Assembly (NCBI GenBank): GCA_050010115.1
Contig: JBEKLQ010000070.1
Location: forward strand, 1-21,419
Length of the DNA stretch: 21,419 bases
DNA from: JAKACA01 sp050010115
GTDB lineage: Bacteria > Actinomycetota > Acidimicrobiia > Acidimicrobiales > Bog-793
Direction: 5' to 3'
Made by a program: the position numbers and the translations under genes. How positions within the stretch are numbered: position 1 is the stretch's first letter; every line of letters starts with the position of its first letter. Positions 7,701-17,800 of the stretch are shown piece after piece. The notes under the pieces are model-generated. The model had not been told where the DNA came from, did no database searches, and saw only the letters and a list, made by a program, of their open reading frames with translations.

Positions 7701-8827
7701 CTGTCGACCGCACTGCCAGTGCCGATACGGACCTGGTCGTAGCCGAGGTCGGCCTCACGCTGCGCCGTGACGTCGCGTCCCGCTACTGCTGCCGCTGGAA
7801 CGGGGGGGATCGCCCAGTTGAGCGCCGTCACGCGGTCCGCATAAGCGGTCAGGTCCGAGACGAACAGCGGGTCGTTCTCGTCGTTGGACCACCAGCCACA
7901 GACGAGATAAGCCAGCGGGCCGTCAGCGTCGGCAGGGTCGAGGTCGCTCAGGTCATCGTGCATGGCGAACCTGTTCTCGACGGCGTCGTAGACGGCTGCC
8001 CAGGCGGGGTCCCCCCCGGCGATGGCCGTCAGCTGCCCGGCAGTAAGGTTCGGCGTCACGCCAGGGTCGGCCGCGGGGGGGGTGTCCGTCGGCGTCCACG
8101 TCGCCAGGTCGGCAAGGCGGCACCGTTCCGACTCGATGATCCATCCTCGTGTCCGTCGGGGGATGCCGCCGCCGACCCGCACGACGAGCCACCGGTCGGC
8201 GAGGGGGGGCATCGACGCGGCAAGGCTGGAGACCCCGCCTCCTGGCCCAGGGGTGAGTGGCGACGAAGTCGCCGTCAGGCCATCAGGCGCGGCCCAGTGG
8301 AGGTAGACGCCCGTCGCCCGCGCCGATGCCGGACTGAACGGGGGCACCGGCGGCATCACCTGGGCGATCTCAGGTGTCGACCCTGATGCAGGATCCTGGG
8401 GGTTCACGAGCTGGGGGAGGATCGGCACGGATGTGACGGACGCCCCGGGCGCCACGACGAGAGCCTGGACGTCGATGGGAACGAGCACCCGGGGCGGCCG
8501 GGAGAGGGTCGGATCCCATGACGACAGGCTCGCCAGGTCGACGCCGGTCCTCGCCGCTGCGGAGAACGCCGGCAACGTGAACGGCAGAGCGACCGCCGGC
8601 TCCGGAGACGGCGGTCCAGTCGGTTCCGTCGGTTCGGTCGGTTCGGTCGGTTCGGTCGGGCCGATCGGCACGACCGGCCCGACGCGTCTAGTCGGTGCAG
8701 TCGGTCCAGTCGGGCCGATCGGCAAGCTTGGCCCGCTGATCGAGACTGCTGGCGCTCCGGCGCCGACTGGTCCTACGGGTTGGTCGGCCTGAGGCTCTTG
8801 CGGGCCGTTCCCCCCGTCATCGGTCAT
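4733..8827 (-). CDS. Conserved-type large protein with Pro/Thr tract, last gene of the coupled operon
   Basis: This 1364-residue protein starts at an ATG whose ATGA overlaps the stop of the 327-residue gene by 4 bases; AAGGTG precedes it at usable distance. There is no signal peptide and no clear transmembrane helix. Residues about 20-75 are a Gly/Pro/Thr low-complexity tract with a run of Thr-Glu-Pro units. After it come mostly beta-rich regions with Trp-rich motifs such as DRWLVVRVGGG (about 212) and YLVCGWWSNDENDPLF (about 302). A helical Ala-rich middle (about 440-560) includes a five-Gln run and a poly-Ala run. The end carries FRIGPVLVDPSTVRVPK (about 1286) and EGWLRISPG, which look like family-conserved motifs. 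I do not recognise a named family or catalytic site. Tight coupling to the genes for the 327- and 676-residue and giant proteins suggests a component of one assembly. A structural or scaffold role is a guess from size, composition and lack of catalytic motifs. Confidence 0.8.
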   Translation of the reverse strand: MTDDGGNGPQEPQADQPVGPVGAGAPAVSISGPSLPIGPTGPTAPTRRVGPVVPIGPTEPTEPTEPTEPTGPPSPEPAVALPFTLPAFSAAARTGVDLASLSSWDPTLSRPPRVLVPIDVQALVVAPGASVTSVPILPQLVNPQDPASGSTPEIAQVMPPVPPFSPASARATGVYLHWAAPDGLTATSSPLTPGPGGGVSSLAASMPPLADRWLVVRVGGGIPRRTRGWIIESERCRLADLATWTPTDTPPAADPGVTPNLTAGQLTAIAGGDPAWAAVYDAVENRFAMHDDLSDLDPADADGPLAYLVCGWWSNDENDPLFVSDLTAYADRVTALNWAIPPVPAAAVAGRDVTAQREADLGYDQVRIGTGSAVDSAGVVSETPTAPVHRELAAVAGTWLTGRTVEYPQLSLLHGSVIGVLPQGGGSDLMPNAGAVEIGIGASATEAFAAIIAAAAGASITVDEQLIEAFSQGLISQLDTRDGLVDLDQAVHAAGFSSQPGPSTRTDRVLDGDILAQGAAVVAGSLSQQQQQAASAAAAAAQGSSGEIAADRASGLLQMRSLHEALDGFALKQQAAAMSSQPSTGMTVRDIAVAAETWKEAVDPVVTVRGATRSLRHGYDGRLTADGTLACRVSGLECTSFEGLVNGSDVVAPLGNGALPPECDSLLQELVLDDPSTLDDIAAFAATSSGLPEAAVSSRLVAEHALRWDVSTPASGKDLLRSLSLRSGTEASLIATTAWAQPWIPLYLEWQLSLRVDGDLDRWSLSDVDLEPVADPDPGTAQATLSYSGRSLLTSVAARTFGAQVQAFLNDEDARGQSAPVVQPDQVADLSSLAAVASNIDVLSASLSELRLQLLGLSWADASRTSTDNAGNVTPVTAVGPPILLRGGVAWFTGLRLVDAFGRTLDLTSNPVAISTQLSPPTPPLPAPTGAGGTRPASGGNGSTPGPSAAPGPSQLMLRPRVTLPIRLMLDFVDAAASDGTVPVLAMVDQSDPASQVSPLSGWLVPDHLDGSLEVYDEAASPLGMLLEDLNNRVVWEGAPGLPGPLGAPPAPAVAGDLACRHVVRFAAGLVAADAAAWLATPAQTESALSALLRTIDTTSWTSDPLGIIGTEHHSVLVGRPIAVLRMTVGLEVDDDAADIQLTLDAPSLAALEAAGDQLSSQPVTVRIGELTRTDDSVLGYFINDDYSRFTPVSPEVLAASRAAGRLQGQLGILGPASANPPPEAAIDHEYVDANETPLGIRAGQALTLTVLMAPGGAAHATSGIVPRVRRALARDWIADSLKSLSPTFRIGPVLVDPSTVRVPKATGLPDRQVFTRRTDPSTWQDDPISVATQDALLQDVPAVTREGWLRISPGAPPEQSPGG
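7209..7251 (-). repeat. Gln/Ala codon-repeat tract
   Basis: Runs of CAG/CAA and GCG/GCC triplets encode QQQQQAASAAAAAA at residues about 526-540 of the 1364-residue protein. It is a homopolymer-like linker or coil inside the Ala-rich helical part, and triplet slippage would stay in frame. Confidence 0.65.
8622..8657 (-). repeat. 9-base tandem repeat in the Pro/Thr tract
   Basis: Four consecutive units GGTTCGGTC (plus strand; the first has one change) encode the repeated Thr-Glu-Pro of the 1364-residue protein. Nearby DNA (8611-8720) carries related GGTCCAGTC and GGGCCGATC units giving Gly-Pro-Thr and Gly-Pro-Ile. Because the unit is 9 bases, slippage changes linker length without breaking the frame. 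Confidence 0.85.
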
Positions 8828-9807
8828 GGCGCACCTTCAGACGAGACGTTGGTGGCATAGTCGGGCCAGCTCCGAATTTCGCTGATCGTCACACTCGGCT
8901 CAAATGCAGTTGCAAACATTTCGCTCGGTGTCGGCAGCGGAGAAGGCGGTGGCGTCGGCCCGAATACCTGGCGGTAGGGAAGGCGGATCAGCTGTAGGGC
9001 GAGGCTGGACGGACTGTTCGCTCCGATAGTCGTTTGAAGGCTCGAGATGTCGATCACACCGGGAGCATTCGGGCGGAAGGGAACCGCCACCGGCGGCGCG
9101 TTCCCGTCGCTGAGATCGCCGGTGGCCGCATTCGGGCGCAGCGTGAGCTCGTAGGCCCAAGTGCCTACAGCAGAGGTCGAGTTCTCGTCGACCCCGAACT
9201 GGACACCGTGACGCGGCTCATCGATGTGGACGACGGCGGGAATTCCATCGAGGATCACGAGCAAGACGCTTGTTGCGAGCAACTCCATCCGCATGACGTG
9301 GAGGCGGCTCGGGTCATCCTGGGCGTTGTCGGGCACCTGCGCTTCTCGGTAGGCGTGGACATGAAGCCCCGGCCAGCCCCTCACCGCCTCAGAGCGCAGT
9401 AATAGGCCAGTGAGGACATCGGCACTGCCTGTCTCCGGGCCATCTGAGCCTATGACACGCACAGTGCGCTCCGCCTCGTCAAGATCGGCCCGGATGAATG
9501 GGTAAATCTGCTCGAGCACCCCACGATCGGCGTCGGTGATCACTCCCACCGAGAGGGCGCCTTGGATGAGCGCATCGGTCCAGGCCCGATCGATGTAGAA
9601 GAAGCGAGCCGACTCGGGCGGCAAGAGCCGCGTGTCGGGCACGAGGTGCTGGAAGGCAACGCCCGACAGGAGCCTCAGGGCAGCGAGCCACCCACGAGCC
9701 CCTGCCGGCACGAGTCCCATGGCATCGGGCCCCGCCTGAGGAGTGATGTGTTGCTGCGCGTTCCAGACAGTCTCCACGCTGACTTGGCTGCTCACGAGGT
9801 TGATCAC
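8824..9807 (-). CDS. Conserved-type 327-residue protein, third gene of the coupled operon
   Basis: The start is a GTG at 9807 forming GTGA with the stop of the upstream gene, behind the strong site AGGAGGAGGA. No signal peptide or membrane helix is seen. Residues 38-88 hold a dense motif block: RGWLAALRLLSGVAFQHLVP, then LLPPESARFFYIDRAWTDAL. Further on are GWPGLHVHAYRE (144-155) and PAVVHIDEPRHGVQFGVD (190-207). The C-terminal part is Pro-rich (TPPPSPLPTPSE) and ends in a short beta-like tail. The Arg/Trp/Tyr/Asp-rich blocks look like a conserved family, and I have a general memory of similar uncharacterised proteins in multi-gene clusters, but I can name neither family nor activity. No catalytic triad or nucleotide-binding loop is seen. 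It is the smallest member of the operon, possibly an adaptor between the large subunits; that is inference from context. Confidence 0.85.
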   Translation of the reverse strand: MINLVSSQVSVETVWNAQQHITPQAGPDAMGLVPAGARGWLAALRLLSGVAFQHLVPDTRLLPPESARFFYIDRAWTDALIQGALSVGVITDADRGVLEQIYPFIRADLDEAERTVRVIGSDGPETGSADVLTGLLLRSEAVRGWPGLHVHAYREAQVPDNAQDDPSRLHVMRMELLATSVLLVILDGIPAVVHIDEPRHGVQFGVDENSTSAVGTWAYELTLRPNAATGDLSDGNAPPVAVPFRPNAPGVIDISSLQTTIGANSPSSLALQLIRLPYRQVFGPTPPPSPLPTPSEMFATAFEPSVTISEIRSWPDYATNVSSEGAP

Positions 9808-11834
9808 TGCTCCTCCTCCTCAGCTGAGTTGCCGAGAAGCCCGAGCCGCGGACCGAGCACGGGAGGGTTGAAGGAGACCGCCGAGGTGGCTGCCTCCCTG
9901 AGGGTTGTGGCGGTGGTTAGGAGACGGCCACTGACAGTTGCGAAGGAAGTCTGTTGGAGCTCGGCAAGGTCCTGGGGAACCTGAGGGTTCGTCGCCGTTG
10001 CCGGCAGACCGCCGCTCGGCGGTGCCGCCGGGGCGCCGAGAACACTGGCGACAGTCGCAGGGTCGAGACCGAAGCCGGCCGCGATCGTCGCCGCCAGCGA
10101 TGCCGAGGCACCCGAGACGGCCGGGGGATCGACCAGCGGGCGGACCGGGCCGACGGCGGCTGCACCGTTCGCACCGATGGCCGAGAGGATGCCGGCGCTA
10201 ACCCCGGCGCTGAAGATCGGCAGGTCCGTCGCGAGGACGGCACCCAGCTGTTGGTGGAGCGCCGTTCCCCCGAGGGCGAGCAGCGACGCGAAACGGGCCT
10301 CGTCGTAGTTGTCCTGACGCCAGGCGAGCAGCGCCGCCACCACGCCGCCTTGTGAGGCTGCGAGCACCCGGCCGACTTCAAACGCGACAGCAAGGGAGAT
10401 GTCCTCCCGTCCCTCGGGCCCCACGCGCCGCAGCTGATCGGCCGCATGGGCAAGGACGCCGGCCGGGGAGGTTGCGTCCGGGCGGAGCAGCCCACGAGGT
10501 GTGAAGGGTCCTCGATACCAGCTCGTGACCGCATTGCCGCCACGGTTAGAGCCGCTGACTGCGACGTGGCCGGTGTCGAGCACCTCGAGGGGAGCCTGGC
10601 CGGCCGGGGGTGGCGGTGCCGCCCCAGGTGCGGCAGGGGGTGGGGCGGGAGGAGCCGTCCCCAACATGCCGACATCAAGGTGCTGCATGAGGTAGCGGAA
10701 GTCGCCGCCCGGCTGGGACGTGAACGACCAGTGGGCGAGGACCGTGAACTCCAAGATGGTCGCAGTCGGCTCCATGACTTCAGGAGCAATGCCGAATCCC
10801 GCAAGCGACATCCGTCCGGTGACGAGCGAGGACCCCCCTCCCCCCGATGCTGTGCCCGCAGCCTGGCTCCTCGCGGCCGGCGCCGCCGACCAGGCGTCGA
10901 CCGGGCTCAGGGGGAGCGTCGCACCTGCCGTTCTTCCCGTCATCGCAGCCCTCGCTTCTCCGAGGCGAGCGCTGTCGTCCGTCGTGGCCGCAGTATCAGA
11001 CAAGGCGGCCGTTTGCTCGATTGACCCGTAGTTGTAAGAGGTTCCGAGAGGTAGACGCTGGAGGGTCGCCGCTTGACTCGTCGCGGCGTCGATGGTCGCG
11101 TCGTCGTACACGCGAAGGATCGAGACGCTCGTCGCCGGTGGGGGGGCTGTCGGGAGGTCGCCGGCATGATCCTCGAGGCTCACGAGGAAGGCGCCGTACC
11201 TGCGAGGCGTGGGCTGGCTCCCGTTTGCCGAGGGAGGGCCGGCGATCGGGAGCCGGTTGGCGATCACGACCGACGTCCAGCCATCGGCGTCGAGGGCCAG
11301 CTCGGTGTCGCTCACGTCGACCTGCCGCACATGGGTGAGCCACGGGAGGTCGGCAAGGGTGGGGAAGACCGCCTCGACGACGGTGGAGGAGACGCGCAAC
11401 ACGTCACAGACCGAAGCGTCCTGATCCTGAGGGTCCACAAGCTGAGACGTGTCGACGGGTTGGTTGGAAACAAGCTGTCCCTCACCCTCGGCCAACACCA
11501 CAAGGGCGAGCCATGGGGGTGTCGTCGCCGGATCGTCTGTGGTGACGACGCGGCGCTCGTACGGCAGGGTGCGCCGCCGCAGGACGACTTGCGGGAGGCG
11601 GTCAGAGTACTCGCCTTGACCGTCCGGAGGCGGGAAGCATGACAAGAGCTGGTCCGGCGGGAGACTGAACCGTGGCCCGACGATGCGGAAGTTCCAAGAC
11701 CCTGGGGAAACGGGAGGGATCGCAGCCGTGCCGGCCGTGTCGGCGATCGACTGCTGCGTTGCAAGCGTGTAGTCACCGTCGTCGAGGGCCGGACGGACGG
11801 CGTCGTAGAGGATGAACGTGCCTGGATCGACCAT
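9804..11834 (-). CDS. Conserved-type 676-residue protein, second gene of the coupled operon
   Basis: I choose the ATG at 11834, giving the start MVDPGTFILYDAVRPALDDG. A longer frame to 12029 adds 65 residues that merely shadow the giant gene's end and have no family character. The stop of the giant gene and this ATG share one base (TGATG). No signal peptide or membrane helix is seen. Visible motif blocks are FRIVGPRFSLPPDQLLSCFP (about 50-70), LPQVVLRRRTLPYER with PPWLALVVLAEGEG (about 80-115), DTELALDADGWTSVVIANRL (about 175-195), VLAHWSFTSQPGGDFRYLMQ (about 365) and WYRGPFTPRGLL (about 438). A helical region with REDISLAVAFEVGRVLA and LLAWRQDNYDEARF (about 475-515) follows, then an Ala/Pro-rich tail. 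The early Pro- and Trp-rich blocks suggest a compact beta structure; the later part is helical. I cannot name the family and see no known catalytic motif. It probably works with its three coupled partners. Confidence 0.85.
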   Translation of the reverse strand: MVDPGTFILYDAVRPALDDGDYTLATQQSIADTAGTAAIPPVSPGSWNFRIVGPRFSLPPDQLLSCFPPPDGQGEYSDRLPQVVLRRRTLPYERRVVTTDDPATTPPWLALVVLAEGEGQLVSNQPVDTSQLVDPQDQDASVCDVLRVSSTVVEAVFPTLADLPWLTHVRQVDVSDTELALDADGWTSVVIANRLPIAGPPSANGSQPTPRRYGAFLVSLEDHAGDLPTAPPPATSVSILRVYDDATIDAATSQAATLQRLPLGTSYNYGSIEQTAALSDTAATTDDSARLGEARAAMTGRTAGATLPLSPVDAWSAAPAARSQAAGTASGGGGSSLVTGRMSLAGFGIAPEVMEPTATILEFTVLAHWSFTSQPGGDFRYLMQHLDVGMLGTAPPAPPPAAPGAAPPPPAGQAPLEVLDTGHVAVSGSNRGGNAVTSWYRGPFTPRGLLRPDATSPAGVLAHAADQLRRVGPEGREDISLAVAFEVGRVLAASQGGVVAALLAWRQDNYDEARFASLLALGGTALHQQLGAVLATDLPIFSAGVSAGILSAIGANGAAAVGPVRPLVDPPAVSGASASLAATIAAGFGLDPATVASVLGAPAAPPSGGLPATATNPQVPQDLAELQQTSFATVSGRLLTTATTLREAATSAVSFNPPVLGPRLGLLGNSAEEEEQ
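9811..9820 (-). promoter_or_regulatory. Strong ribosome binding site inside the upstream gene's end
   Basis: On the minus strand AGGAGGAGGA ends 3 bases before the GTG at 9807; its first GGAGG core is 7 bases away, a good spacing. It lies within the last codons of the 676-residue gene, so the 327-residue gene can be translated both by coupling and by fresh initiation. This suggests its product may be needed in higher amount. Confidence 0.75.
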
Positions 11835-14800
11835 CAGTTGTTGCTCGCTTCCGCCGAGGTGGTTGACGTCACGGCTTCTGGCGGGTTCGCCGGCGCCCAC
11901 GCGACGGTGGCTGAGCCGGTTGATCCTTGGACAAGGGGAGCCACACAATGGGCTGCGCCTCGAGCGGCGAGTTGGGCGGCGACCGTCGCCAGGTCCGATG
12001 TGCCGCCGAGGACGCCCGAAAGACGCCAATCCCTGTCGGCGACGACCGAGACGACGATGTTCGCGGGAGACGGGCTCGCTTGATCTGGCGTCACGCCGTA
12101 CAGGAGGTGCCCTCTTCCGCCGGCGGTCACGAGCGTCGGGGGAATCTCGTTTCCGTTCGCGTCAGTCGAGCGCACTGCCCCGGAGAGCCCGAGCGCCAGG
12201 GACGAGAGGTCCGCGCCAGATGCGGCGTCTAGAGAGACGACGACGACCTTCGTCGCAGACGGCAACGTGGTCCATACGGCGCCCGCCTTGGCTGCGGCGG
12301 CAGAGACCGGAACAATGGCGGCCTGCGCGTGGCGGTATCCACGATCGGGTGCCGGCAGCCCCGATACAACCGCTCCAGCGCCCAGACTCACTCCGCATCC
12401 GACATACGGGAGGCGGTCGGTGGCCGCCCATCCCCACAGTCCTGCGGGCACGGCACCTGAGCCGCCGACGCACCAGATCGCAAGCCTTGCGGTCATCTGC
12501 GGAACCGTGAAGCTGCCGCTGGCGATCGTCGAGTCAGCCAACAGTCCACCCACACCCGAGAGTGCGACGAAGCGCACGGCGGCATCGCCGACAACCGTCA
12601 GCGCCGGGCGAGGGGCCGCCGCGTCGAAATCGTGCTCGTGGTTGGGAAGCGAGGTGACGAGGATCTCTCCCGGCCGGAGCACGGCTCCGGTTCCGATTAG
12701 GCCTGCCCCCAAGGCCGACAGCAAGGCGGCGGTGTCGGGATCGGTGCTGGCTGACTGGCTGAGCTCGGTCCCCGCCCCCGCCCGGCCGGTCGCCGCGCCG
12801 CCGTCGCCAGCGAGAAGGCCGGTTGCCACGGGCACAGGACCAGTCGTACTCACCGACCCTTGAAAAGGCACGGGAGCGGGAGCGCTGCGTGTGAGTGGCC
12901 AGGCGTAGGCCGCATCGCTCACAGCGGCGACGCCGGCGAGAGACGGGGCTGCTACGGCCGGCACTCCGGGAGGCGGCGGACCTGAATATGAGGTGCGAAT
13001 CACAGGACGAAGCGATGGTGACGGACCGGCTGAGAGCAGCGCCGTGATGACCGGTGCTTGCACGGCGGTGTCGATCGGCGGCGGCCGCACGGCCACAACG
13101 GGGGTCAGCGTTGGCGGTTCGGCGGGGTCTGCCGGGGCGATCCGATCGGTGACAAGGCTGAGGAGCGGTGGAGCGACCCGGTTGCGGGCGAAGGTAGCGG
13201 ACGCAAGCGCGTCGGCGGACGTCCCGACGGGCCCACTGGACAAGTAGCCCGCCGCCATGCCGACGACGGTTCCGGCCTCCGCCGGCATGGCGGATACGAA
13301 CGTTGCCGCAGTCGTCGCGTCAGGGAGAAACTCGGGTCGCGTCGCGATCTCGAGGGCGAACGGAAGCACCTCAGTTGCGGCGGGCTCGACGTCGACCTGG
13401 TTGAAACTGATCTCGGTCGTGCCTGCTGGGACATTCGCGAGCGCCGTTAGCACGAACCCGGTCCCCGCCGCGACGGTGTCGCCGGTCGGTATCTGGCCGG
13501 TCGGCAGCTGCGGAGCCCAGATGCCCTTCGGCATCTGGCCGGTCGTGAGCGTGACGGAGAGACCTGCCCCGGGCATCGCTGTGAATACGGGCGGGGGGAC
13601 GTTGTCGACGGACGTCAGAGTGATTCCGAGCACCGAGGCGATCCCGCCGATGCCCATCGGGGCGATAGCTATGGTGCCCCCGACGGCGAATGGCTCGACG
13701 CCAGCGTCAGCGGCCGGCGGGAATACTCCCCCGGTCGGCACGACTGCGGCACCTGTGGCAGCGGCGCCGGTTGCGACGACCAGAGTGAACTCGGGCAGGA
13801 GCAGCCAGGGATTGCTCGATGAACCGTCTGGAGGGGTAGCTCCTGGCCCACCGGGAGTGATGACGCCGGTTCCCGGGGTCGCTGTCAGGATCGGCTTTGT
13901 GTCACCAGCCGTGAGGTACTTCTTGCGGAAGTCGTCCCATCCCAACGTCGTCGTCGTGCCGTCGTTTGAGCTGCCGAAGGAGATCGTCACAGACGTCACG
14001 TCGAGGTCGACGTTGGCCGAGCCATGGATGCTCGGTCCTTCGACCAACACGTCGGCCCCGAGATGGAACGAGAGGCTCACCGAGACGGTGCCAAAGAGCA
14101 GGTCGACGCTGATGGTGATCCCAGCCGAGATCGACGCGTAGCCGTGGACGGAGAACTGGAACGGGTCGAAGTACACGATGGCGTCAACGCCGAGGGTGAG
14201 CGAGGCCGAGACAGGACCTGCTCTCAACGCTGCGGTGAAGTTGGTGCCGGCCATGATGGCTTCGCTCGTGAGAGCGAAATAGGACTGGCCACTAATGGTG
14301 AGGAAGTCCTCGACGCTCCAGACGTACCCGACTCGAGGCACGATCGGATAGCCGGCGTGCTGGAAGGAAGGGTGGTAGCCACCGATAGTGACCACGAACT
14401 GGCCGGCATTGGGGTTCGGGCCGAACCACCATGCGTAGGCGAAGCCGCCGGTCAGGCGACACGACGGATCGAGCAGGTAGGACTGGTCCGTCAGTTGCGC
14501 CTGGATGAGAAGAATGCCCTCGGCCGTCGAGAACTCGGCCATGAGGGCGAGCTGGATCTGGGCCAACGGGAAATCCGGCGTCGGCAGAGCGGCAGTAGCG
14601 AGGCCAAGGAGCGTGACCATGAATCCGCCGCCAACCTCGAGGGCCAGGACGGCGACGACATCTACGAGCGCGAAGGAGGTGAAGGAAACCCCGGCCGCAA
14701 ACCAGAACGTGCCGCGCTCGGGTGGGAACGAGGCCGACAGCATGTCCATCGCCTGTTCCGGATTCGCCGCCAGACCTGAGGTCGGGTCGAGAGCGGCCAC

Positions 14801-17800
14801 GAGCGGGAACGTCGAGAAGTCCGACAATGACGTCGGGAGCACGAGCGAGCGGTTGATCCCTGCGCCGCCTCCGATACCTGTCACGAAGAAGGCGGGGGGG
14901 CCTCCGATCGGTGCGTTGATGGCGCCGAAAACGAAGAGCGATGTGAAATTGCCGCTCGGTGACGGGAACTGGCCATAGCCGGCAAAGGCGGTGAGCCCAT
15001 AGGGTCCGATGTTGGCGACCAGCATGCCGACATAGTCCGGCGGGTTGCCTGCCATCGACGGGTTGTCGCGCCGGCGCAGGCCACCGGCTATCGATACCCC
15101 GCCACCCGAGTATGAGATGTCGAGGCCCGACAGGCCGATGGCCCACGCCGAGGGTTGAGTGAGAGGTTGCCCCGGCCAATCCGCCGCCACCGAGAGGTCG
15201 AGGACGTCGAGACTCAGCCCGAGCAGGGAAACACCGCCGCTGATGCTCACCGCTATCGACGAGATCACCGGGTCGTTGTTGGCGTCCTCGCCCATCGTGA
15301 CCCCGAACCCGACGTCGTCGACGCGGAGGGGGCCGAAGGACTGGTCGATGTTGATGATCCACGGTCCATCGCCGTCGCCCGCTGTGAGCGACCACAGCAG
15401 GCCGCTACCCCCGTGGCGACGTTGCACCGCCAGTCTCGGGGAAAAGGCGGGACGGAGAGGGGTGGAGTCGCCGGAGGCTCCAGACTGGCTGGCGTTGCCG
15501 AGGACGCCCTGTGCCACCGAGTTGTTCCCGCCGGAGGCCGACGCGACATCGGTGGCGAGGCCGGCGAGCTCAATGGCGACTCCGCCATCGGTCACCCCGC
15601 CGGCGCCCACTGATAACAGGCCGTAGAGGGCAATCGAGCCGATCTGCAGACCTGCGTCGAGGAGCGGACCGCTCTGGCGGTACAGCCGCAGCCCGAGGCC
15701 CTCCACGACGATGACCGGTGCTTGCGGACCGGTCGGCGAGATGAAGAGGAGCGACAAGCCCGCCGGCCCGAGCTTCGGGCTGTCGACCCAGTCGTCCGCC
15801 GTCTCGATCGCGAGCGAGAGACCCGACGAGACGAGCTCGGCGCGTTCGCCTTGCGCTACGGAGATGGAGAGACCCACGAGCGGCGCGCCACCCGAGCCGG
15901 TACCGGAGGCGAGCCCAACAGTGAGGTTGTCGGCCACCGTGACATCGATACCGGACAACTTGCCGAGCAGCGTGGCGAGGCGTTGCGGCAGATCGGTCAA
16001 CTCGAGAACCGTCTGGTCGAAGGTCGGCGTGCTCGCCGAGGTGAGCAACACGCCGGTGGCAAGGCCCTGGATCGTGGTCGTCCCGACGCTGGTGGCAAGA
16101 AGCGATCGGATCGATGGTTCCACCAGGGCGAGGTCGGCGACGGCTGGAGCGAGAAGGTTTGTGAGCAGCAGTGCGACGTCGGTCCACGCATCGGCGGCGG
16201 AATCCGTGTAGGTCTTGAACGCCGCTGACAACGTCGGCTCGAGCCCGAGGACTATGCGGGCGCTGCGTTGGTGGCCGGCGGCTTGCCAGGCGAGGCCGAG
16301 ACCGACCTGCGGCGGGCTCGCCTGCGGCCCGACATCGACCTCGACGAGCGGCGCGAGCGCGATCGATCCGATGGAGAGCGGCTGAGTCGGGTCGATTCCG
16401 GCCGAAGCCGTCAGTTCTCGGAGTCCATTCGTGTCTGCGGTCGCGTGCAGGGCGAGCGCGAGCGGAGGGCTCGGGATGCCGGCTGTGACTGAGACTTCGA
16501 GGGTCACGGCAGCCGGGCTTCCTGCGACTCGGAACTCGACCCACTGCTCCCCGAGGGCGACCTTCAACGATCCGCCAGCTGTCGTAACGGCCCAGGGTGC
16601 GGGCAGGCCTGAGACGAGAGGGTTGAGGAGGCTTTCGAGTGCGCTCGGCCCGGACTCGGTCAGCCGGTTCAACAGCTCGGTGGCGGGGTTCGAGGCAAAG
16701 GCTGTTACCTCGGTCGCGTCGAAACTCGGCGCGCCAAGGGCGAGCGTCGTGCGGATCGCACTGAGGGCTGTCGCGACTGCGCTTGGTCCTTGGGTCTCGA
16801 GGGCGTTGAGGACGAACGGCAACGCCGCCTGTGTGGCGTCGGCCACCAGGCTCCCGAGCCCTGGGCACGACGGGAGAACCGTGATCGAGGCGGTGCCGGT
16901 GTTGAGGATGACTCCGATCTGTCCAGCCTGCAAGGTGACGTCGACCGAACCTGGACCGCCTGTCGGCCCGAGGCTGCCGCTCAACGTGGGCACCGGCCGG
17001 CCTTGTGTCGCCAGCGCGAGTCCGACAGCAAACTCGATCGAGACCCCGCTGCTCGTTGTTGAGCACATCAGTGACAGCTCGAGTCCGCCGAGCGGGCTCG
17101 CTGTTGCCCGAATCGACAGTGCGTTGTTGAGCGGAAGCGTGCCGTGGTCGGCGGTCGGAATCCCGAACGCGTCGCGCACGCCGTCGACGAGCGAGGCCGC
17201 CCTGTCAGGGTCCAGCCCCGACGAGCTCGAAAGCGCCGCCTTTGCCCACCCGGCCGGGTCGGTGAAGGCGCCGAAGGGTAATCGAACTGAGGCCGTCGGT
17301 CCGCTCCCGGCGACAAGGCCGATGCCACTGAGCACGGGGTCGATCTTCGTGAGCAACGCCGGGCTCAGGCTCGACCGCAGCCCGGCGAGGAGGGATTGAA
17401 GGAGCGCCGCAGTCATGCCCTCGAGGGCGGCAGCGCCGAGCCCCGTGATGACACCGGCGGTGGGAAGCGGCCGAAGCGTGATGAGCGCCGGGAGGCCGGC
17501 CGGGGGACTTGCGAACGTGAGCGCCACGGTTGGCGGAGTGCCGAGGCCAATCTTCAAGGACGGGGCGAACGGGGAGCTCGGCACCGGGCTCTGCCCGAAC
17601 GTGATCGAGCCCGAACGAGTGCCTGTCGCATCGATGGTGGCCGAACCCGCGAGGGTGAGCACGCTTCCGAGAGCGAAGCCGCCGGGCGCAGTGCCCATTG
17701 TGACGCTCGGCGGCTCGGCGGCAAGATCGGCCGAGATTGTCAGGCCTGCAGCGCTGACGCTGACCGCGCCGCCGGTGCTCGCGGTGTCGCCGAGGAGTTG

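Noticed and set aside
8622..8657. CRISPR array or other spaced repeat
   Set aside because: The units are 9 bases, directly adjacent, in frame, and have no spacers; they are a coding tandem repeat.
11835..12029. 65-residue N-terminal extension of the 676-residue protein
   Set aside because: It lies wholly inside the giant gene's end and is Arg-rich shadow sequence. The TGATG overlap supports the ATG at 11834.
13257..17399. Plus-strand frames of up to 322 residues opposite the giant gene
   Set aside because: They are antisense readings of the giant gene, full of Ser/Pro/Ala, and no recognisable domain is present. The giant frame has clear structured motifs over the same bases.
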